Of a stretch of DNA of 64,000 nucleotides, positions 59,667 through 64,000 are shown one piece after another. Origin of the DNA: an uncultured Coriobacteriaceae bacterium. Its GTDB lineage: Bacteria; Actinomycetota; Coriobacteriia; Coriobacteriales; Eggerthellaceae. The translations under genes and the position numbers were made by a program. Below the pieces are notes generated by a model. The model was not told the DNA's origin. It was given only the letters and a program-made list of their open reading frames with translations, and did no database searches. Location: the NCBI GenBank assembly GCA_900550055.1, contig URQU01000003.1, positions 15,661 through 79,660 of the forward strand, given 5' to 3'. Numbering within the stretch: position 1 is the stretch's first letter; each line of letters begins with the position of its first letter.

Positions 59667-60758
59667 GTGAATATCATCGTGAAGATGCACGACAGGGCCC
59701 GCGTGATCGAGACGACGCGCATGGACCTGCACAGCGGCATCATGCTCGAGGACGACTTCCTCGACATTTCCGATTGCCTGAACCAGGGCGTGCTTCTCGA
59801 GCGCAGCGTCTTCATCACCACGAGTGACGACATGCAGCTCCTCAAGCGCGCCGTGACGATCATCGAACCGGACGAGCTGGACGCCATAGACGGCGTCTAT
59901 GCGGACGGCAAGCCGATCCTCGTGAGGACCGAGGACGGTTCGCGTTTGGCTCCGGCCGTCTTCGAGGTGCTGTTCGACGACAGCGGCAACTACTTGGGCG
60001 ACCACGGGCAAGGCCTCTGTATTTACTATGAGTCCGGCAGCTACGAGACGATCGTGCCGACCGTGCTCTCGTTCGGAGACGGCATGCTCATGGCCGACGA
60101 CCTGATCGATTGGAGCGACCTGGACTCGGGCATCACCTGGACCCGCGGAACCTGGACACGCGGCGACCGGAACCTCATGGAGCTCCGCCCCGAGCCCACG
60201 GTCGTGGTCGACCCGGAGCAGTACGCGCACATGGAGCTCATGACCTTCGGCGGCGCGCTCGTGGCCATGAAGACCGCGGGCGGCATGGTGAGCGGCGGCG
60301 GCACCGTCTCGGACGATCCCGATGCCGACGATGCCGAGACCGAAAGCGAACCGCAGCCGTCCCAAGACGCGGAAACCGATGGCGCTACGGCAGACGCCGC
60401 CGAAGACGGCCCCGACGACCGAGCCTCAGCGGAAGACGTCCCCGATACGGATTCACTCGAGTCTACCGCGGACACCGCGGGAGACGGCTCGGAGGCAGAT
60501 ATCGACCTCGAACCCGGCGGCTCGGAGACCGAGTCCGCCGAGATTGACAGACTTGAGTATGAGTACGGCCTATTGAAGAAGGTCGAGGATTATCGGGCTG
60601 GCAGGCTTGAGACCGTGACGCTCGACGAGCTGGAGGAAAGCCTTGGCTTGGCGAGTCGAGGTCGACAAGGACATCCAGCGTTCGATGAAGACAGTGACGA
60701 CGATGATGACAGCGACGACTACGAGGAAGACGATTCGATGTTCGCCGACCTCTTCTAG
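59667..60758 (+). CDS. Acidic hypothetical protein after the relaxase (363 aa)
   Basis: GTG 59667 is 3 bases after the relaxase stop, behind ACGAGGAGGAGATAG. The N-terminal 200 residues are beta-rich (MNIIVKMHDRARVIETTRMD, SVFITTSDDMQLLKRAVTII). Residues about 215-300 are very acidic (Asp/Glu/Ala/Thr-rich), and the C terminus ends in a run of Asp/Glu before DSMFADLF. Possibly a DNA mimic or transfer accessory protein; no family recognised. Confidence 0.65.
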   Translation: MNIIVKMHDRARVIETTRMDLHSGIMLEDDFLDISDCLNQGVLLERSVFITTSDDMQLLKRAVTIIEPDELDAIDGVYADGKPILVRTEDGSRLAPAVFEVLFDDSGNYLGDHGQGLCIYYESGSYETIVPTVLSFGDGMLMADDLIDWSDLDSGITWTRGTWTRGDRNLMELRPEPTVVVDPEQYAHMELMTFGGALVAMKTAGGMVSGGGTVSDDPDADDAETESEPQPSQDAETDGATADAAEDGPDDRASAEDVPDTDSLESTADTAGDGSEADIDLEPGGSETESAEIDRLEYEYGLLKKVEDYRAGRLETVTLDELEESLGLASRGRQGHPAFDEDSDDDDDSDDYEEDDSMFADLF

Positions 60759-60770
60759 AAAGTAGCAACA

Positions 60771-60810
60771 GTGATACCGGTGGCGGCAAAACGGCCGCCG
60801 CTGGTATCAC
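60771..60810 (+). terminator. Large hairpin after the acidic protein gene
   Basis: Seventeen-position stem GTGATACCGGTGGCGGC / GCCGCCGCTGGTATCAC with two G-U pairs and an AAAACG loop. No T-run. GC-rich 3' flank. Confidence 0.55.
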
Positions 60811-60873
60811 CTTCCCGTTACAAATTGAAACACTTGGGGAAGTTAAGCCATGGAAGTTAACAAGGAGGATCGA

Positions 60874-60957
60874 GTGAAAGAAAGCATAGCTATAAACCGC
60901 TTGATCTATTTGTTTCACAAGATGACAGCAACACTGATCTGCTTGCTCACTCAGTGA
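60874..60957 (+). CDS. Small hydrophobic peptide ORF (27 aa)
   Basis: GTG start 6 bases after AAGGAGG, giving KESIAINRLIYLFHKMTATL plus ICLLTQ. Basic N terminus and hydrophobic remainder. Lower GC than the neighbours. It could be a small membrane peptide or type I toxin-like peptide; low certainty. Confidence 0.35.
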   Translation: MKESIAINRLIYLFHKMTATLICLLTQ

Positions 60958-61012
60958 ATCTCCATCGTTTGTTCGCTACCTGATAACGGGCTCCTGTTTG
61001 ATAATCGGATAT

Positions 61013-61327
61013 ATGGAAGATTGGATAAAAGACGGTAACGGCAGAATGAGACGCGTTCACAAGCGATACGTTGACGTCGTCGCACACATGCGCGACGATG
61101 GCTTTTTAGAGCCACTAAGCATCACGTGGCGCGACGGTCGCACCTTTAGAGTGACGCAAGTAATCGAGGTGGGGGAGTTCCGCCCTGGCTTCGAAGGCTT
61201 CTTCACGGCTAAATACCGCGTAAGCATTGGCAACCGAAGAACGAACTTGTACCTAGAACAGCACCTAAACCGACCAGAATCAGGCATGCCACCAACCGTC
61301 CGATGGTGGGTTCATGAGTTCGTATAA
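61013..61327 (+). CDS. Hypothetical protein (104 aa)
   Basis: Reads MEDWIKDGNGRMRRVHKRYV and goes on as a beta-rich domain (ITWRDGRTFRVTQVIEVGEF, FTAKYRVSIGNRRTNLYLEQ) with a Trp-rich end. Codon use is distinctly less GC-biased than in the surrounding genes. The ribosome site is poor. It resembles small conserved Coriobacterial proteins but I cannot name a family. Followed by a terminator. Confidence 0.6.
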   Translation: MEDWIKDGNGRMRRVHKRYVDVVAHMRDDGFLEPLSITWRDGRTFRVTQVIEVGEFRPGFEGFFTAKYRVSIGNRRTNLYLEQHLNRPESGMPPTVRWWVHEFV

Positions 61328-61381
61328 TTGTCAGAACAAGCCAATGGTATAACGCCTTCATATACTCGCGACACCTACGCC

Positions 61382-61409
61382 AAGGCACCCGGAAACCGGG
61401 TGCCTTTTT
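61382..61409 (+). terminator. Rho-independent terminator
   Basis: AAGGCACCCGG-AAA-CCGGGTGCCTT stem then TTT. Strong. Confidence 0.92.
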
Positions 61410-61530
61410 CGATATTTACCCCGTTCAGCGAATAGGTTTTTCCACCGCGGGTAGAACTCTGGATATTGGGGGCGTATCCCCTCATATCGATTGAAGACCC
61501 GAAATCGCATTTGTGGAAAAGGAAATCGAA

Positions 61531-61680
61531 ATGTCCGTAAATGTAAGTGGCCTGTATGGCCTTGAAGATAGGTTGGAGAGGGTTGCCGACGAGCTGCGCA
61601 AGCGCAACGAGATTGAGGCTCAGAAGCTCGAGCTGCTGAAGCAGATTGAGAGGAATCTGATCAATAAGGATAAGGGGTAG
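61531..61680 (+). CDS. Small coiled-coil protein (49 aa)
   Basis: Reads MSVNVSGLYGLEDRLERVAD and then a heptad-patterned helix (RNEIEAQKLELLKQIERNLI). AAAAGGAAATCGA precedes the ATG. It is immediately upstream of the next gene (4-base gap). Confidence 0.6.
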   Translation: MSVNVSGLYGLEDRLERVADELRKRNEIEAQKLELLKQIERNLINKDKG

Positions 61681-61684
61681 ACCC

Positions 61685-61915
61685 ATGACTGTTTCCGAAT
61701 ATTGTCGCCACGAGGCCAAGTGGCGCGATCTCGTCATCATCCGCAAAGGCGGCTGGGTGACGTGCTCGGCCTATATCGACCACGAGGATTTATTTCGCCT
61801 GCCGCTCGATATAGCCGAGGCTGAGGTTATCCGCGCAAAGCGCAGCTATATTGACATTGAAACTCACGGGAGCGGCGCATGGGACGTCCCGTGCACCTAT
61901 CTCGATATCAAATAG
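61685..61915 (+). CDS. Small hypothetical protein (76 aa)
   Basis: Reads MTVSEYCRHEAKWRDLVIIR, a compact alpha/beta protein with YIDHEDLFRLPLDIAEAEVI. The ribosome site AAGGGG overlaps the stop of the preceding gene, so the two are coupled. No family recognised. Confidence 0.65.
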   Translation: MTVSEYCRHEAKWRDLVIIRKGGWVTCSAYIDHEDLFRLPLDIAEAEVIRAKRSYIDIETHGSGAWDVPCTYLDIK

Positions 61916-61928
61916 GGAAGTGCTCTGG

Positions 61929-62861
61929 GTGGATCAAGACGAGATTGCAGTCATCATTCCCTGCTTCAACGAGGCCCAGACCATCGGCAAGGTGGTCGAT
62001 GATTTCCATCGCGAACTGCCCGAGGCGACAGTCTATGTATATGACAACGCTTCAACCGATGCGACCGCCGCGATTGCGATGAAGCACGGGGCGACCGTCC
62101 GCCATGAGCCGCGCCGCGGCAAGGGGAATGTCTGCCGCCAGATGTTCCGGGATATCGATGCCGCCTGCTACCTCATGGTGGACGGGGACGATACCTATCC
62201 GGCTGAGGCGGCAAAGGGCCTATGCGCCCCGATTATCGACAAAAAGGCCGACATGGTGGTTGGCGACAGGCTCTCCAACGGGACATACGCCAAGGCGAAC
62301 AGGCGTGCATTCCATGGCCTCGGCAATAATTTGGTTCGCGCCATGATCAAGTGGATTTACGGCTACGAATACGCTGACGTCATGACGGGTTACCGCGCCA
62401 TGCCCAAGCCCTTCGTGAAGACGTTTCCCGTCCTTTCCGAGGGCTTCCAGATTGAGACCGAGCTATCCATACACGCCGTCGACCGTCGTTGGCGCATCGC
62501 CGACGTCCCGGTGGAGTACCGCGACCGTCCCGAGGGCTCGGTCTCGAAGCTGGACACCGTGAAAGACGGGTTGAAGGTGATCGCGATGATCGGCACCCTT
62601 TTCAAGGACTACCGCCCGTTGAAGTTCTTCTCGCTGGTCGCCCTGATATTCTGCATCGGCGGCCTGTGTGCCGGCATGCCGGTAGTGACCGAATACCTCG
62701 CCACCGGCCTCGTGCCGCGGTTCCCGACCGCCATCCTCGCCGCGGCGCTCATGTTCACGGCCGCCATCTCGCTCGCCACGGGCTTCATCCTGGACGCCGT
62801 GGCGAAAGTCGAGCGGAAGCAATGGGAACTCCGCGTATACCGCCAGACCGAGGAAGACTGA
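61929..62861 (+). CDS. Glycosyltransferase family 2 with C-terminal membrane anchor
   Basis: Protein of about 310 residues. GT-A fold: IAVIIPCFNEAQTIGKVVDD, VYVYDNASTDAT, DxD-type motif MVDGDDTY, then MTGYRAMPKPFVKTFPVLSE GFQIETE, which matches polyprenyl-phosphate hexose synthases (DPM1/GtrB-like). Two C-terminal transmembrane helices follow (LKFFSLVALIFCIGGLCAG and AAALMFTAAISLATGFIL). It likely loads a sugar on a lipid carrier for surface modification. GTG 61929 follows TAGGGAAG. A GtrB-like gene on a mobile element often changes the cell surface. Confidence 0.85.
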   Translation: MDQDEIAVIIPCFNEAQTIGKVVDDFHRELPEATVYVYDNASTDATAAIAMKHGATVRHEPRRGKGNVCRQMFRDIDAACYLMVDGDDTYPAEAAKGLCAPIIDKKADMVVGDRLSNGTYAKANRRAFHGLGNNLVRAMIKWIYGYEYADVMTGYRAMPKPFVKTFPVLSEGFQIETELSIHAVDRRWRIADVPVEYRDRPEGSVSKLDTVKDGLKVIAMIGTLFKDYRPLKFFSLVALIFCIGGLCAGMPVVTEYLATGLVPRFPTAILAAALMFTAAISLATGFILDAVAKVERKQWELRVYRQTEED

Positions 62862-62874
62862 AAGAGGGAGCCAT

Positions 62875-64000
62875 ATGCGCACCGATCGAATCTATATCGC
62901 GAAAGACGGGAAGTCGGGCATGCATGTCCTCGTCAGGATCCTGGCAGTTGGCGATATAGGGGCAGATTATCTCCCGATCGACCCAGACGGTTTCAATGAG
63001 CTCATGATGGCGAGGGATGCGCGCTCGCTGGTCCTGGCGGCCCAGGGTCTCGGCCCCATGTTAGCCTCGGAAGGCGATCTCGCAAGCCGCATCTTCGTAC
63101 CGAGCGAGCTCCGACGAGGCATCGCGGGCGAAATGGACCTAGTCCCATCCGACCTAGGAGGTCTGCTGTCCGAGTGTTACTTCGATCCATATGCCGAGCC
63201 CGTAGGAACAGGCGGCATGGGCTATAGGGGAATCGGCAGAACGGGAAAGAAAGCCGCAAGGGACCTTATCGAAGGGTTCGACTTCTCGAATGCCGGAGAT
63301 CTATCCTACCTCGATTCGCAGTTCCGCGCCGTCGTCGAGCCGCTGCACGATTGGGTCTTTGCGAGGAACCTGCTTTCGATAGTCCTGCGCATAGGAGGGC
63401 TCTACAGGGCCGGCGCCGACCCGAAGGCCATCCTGGAAGCCGCACGGTTTCGCAAGGTCGAGCCATCGGGCCAGAAAGACCGGTTCGATATGGGCCCAGC
63501 AGCATGCTTTGCGATCCCAGTGGCATACAACCCGTTCTACACCACAGATACCCTGGCGATTTCCGACGCGCCCCTCGATATCCGAAAGGCGTGGCCCCTT
63601 TACGCCGACCTAGTCGACATCGGAAGACCGTCGACGCGGCCCGCCATCGATCATCGCCTGAAAGGCGAGGGGAACGGGTTCATCAGGTTTCTCACCTCGC
63701 TCGAGACGAAACAGCCCGACGGTACCGACCGCAAAGGCCGCCCGGAAGAGGACAGATGGTACTATCTGGTCGTAAGTTCAGATATCGGCGGCAAGCACGT
63801 GAAAGATCAGATGCGGATAGCGAATCGACTGCTACAGGCATTTGACGGAAGGCTGTTTCAGCCCCGCCTGGCGTATTCCGGTGTGAAGATGACCGAGATC
63901 GCCCCCGAGCAGAAACCACGCAACATGCTGGAAGCCATGTGGTTGCTCGTCAGGAACCATCCCGACCATTACCTCTTGACGTGCAAACGCTGCATGCGAA
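62875..64000 (+). CDS. Large hypothetical protein, truncated by the window edge
   Basis: Open frame of 375 codons running off the right end. ATG 62875 follows AAAGAGGGAG. It starts MRTDRIYIAKDGKSGMHVLV. The visible part is soluble, alpha/beta, with repeated hydrophobic strands (WYYLVVSSDIGGKHVKDQM) and, at the edge, HPDHYLLTCKRCMR, which suggests a zinc ribbon just beginning. Codon use is less biased (AGA, CTA, ATA are frequent) than in the relaxase, suggesting a different history. Function unknown. Confidence 0.7.
   Translation, partial: MRTDRIYIAKDGKSGMHVLVRILAVGDIGADYLPIDPDGFNELMMARDARSLVLAAQGLGPMLASEGDLASRIFVPSELRRGIAGEMDLVPSDLGGLLSECYFDPYAEPVGTGGMGYRGIGRTGKKAARDLIEGFDFSNAGDLSYLDSQFRAVVEPLHDWVFARNLLSIVLRIGGLYRAGADPKAILEAARFRKVEPSGQKDRFDMGPAACFAIPVAYNPFYTTDTLAISDAPLDIRKAWPLYADLVDIGRPSTRPAIDHRLKGEGNGFIRFLTSLETKQPDGTDRKGRPEEDRWYYLVVSSDIGGKHVKDQMRIANRLLQAFDGRLFQPRLAYSGVKMTEIAPEQKPRNMLEAMWLLVRNHPDHYLLTCKRCMR

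Overview
The window joins two kinds of DNA. Bases 1 to about 25,100 look like chromosome of a high-GC, anaerobic, Gram-positive member of the Coriobacteriia. Eggerthellaceae (Eggerthella/Gordonibacter/Adlercreutzia type) is the best guess, from the high GC, strong GGAGG ribosome sites, a Tat-exported molybdopterin oxidoreductase with ferredoxin, NrfD and TorD partners, and the Coriobacterial flavour of the proteins. Genus and species cannot be named from the sequence alone. From about 25.2-25.8 kb to the right edge, the DNA is an integrated mobile element carrying plasmid-type replication, partition and mobilisation genes. Its right end, integrase and any type IV secretion genes lie outside the window, so it could be an ICE, an IME or an integrated plasmid.

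Chromosomal part, left to right: an MFS efflux pump; an amino-acid ABC importer (binding lipoprotein, permease, ATPase); a histidine phosphatase; convergent to it a DUF4012 cell-envelope protein and a membrane-anchored clan CD (caspase-like) protease; a DEAD-box RNA helicase; a Wzz/CpsD/CpsB tyrosine-phosphorylation module; an Fe-S aldo/keto reductase; a TRIC-family channel; a relic of a Fic/Doc gene; an NrfD membrane protein with a GntR regulator and an SPFH protein; a DmsABC-like molybdoenzyme operon with its TorD chaperone; and an RlmB-type rRNA methyltransferase. Upstream of both NrfD-containing operons lies the same 5-4-5 inverted repeat, TTGTC-N4-GACAA, which suggests a shared CRP/FNR-type regulator.

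Mobile-element part: an SSB-like OB-fold protein; a replication-initiator gene that carries iteron-like palindromes inside its coding sequence, followed by a DnaC/IstB-like helicase loader; several hypothetical genes; a flotillin operon; a predicted PD-(D/E)XK nuclease; a PIF1-type helicase; then, on the opposite strand, a tight three-gene operon (36,476-43,309) that I read as a PIWI-RE system: a predicted REase with zinc ribbon, a DinG-like Fe-S helicase and a PIWI-RE protein. Next come a lipoprotein and membrane proteins, a second minus-strand island of five genes with helix-turn-helix proteins (46.2-49.5 kb), SSB, ParA and a ribbon-helix-helix partner, several accessory proteins, an antitoxin-like gene, an oriT-like region with nested inverted repeats, MobC, a HUH relaxase, and at the edge a glycosyltransferase plus an open-ended large ORF.

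Two signals stand out. The first is the PIWI-RE cargo, a predicted inter-genomic-conflict (defence) system. The second is a family of nine intergenic elements between 26.2 and 51.5 kb. They are built from degenerate hexamers of the CGCATA/TGCGCA kind, give long perfect purine-pyrimidine alternations (up to 39 nt), and in five cases end in a shared tail close to CTGGGTACATAC just upstream of a gene. I know of no described element that matches them.
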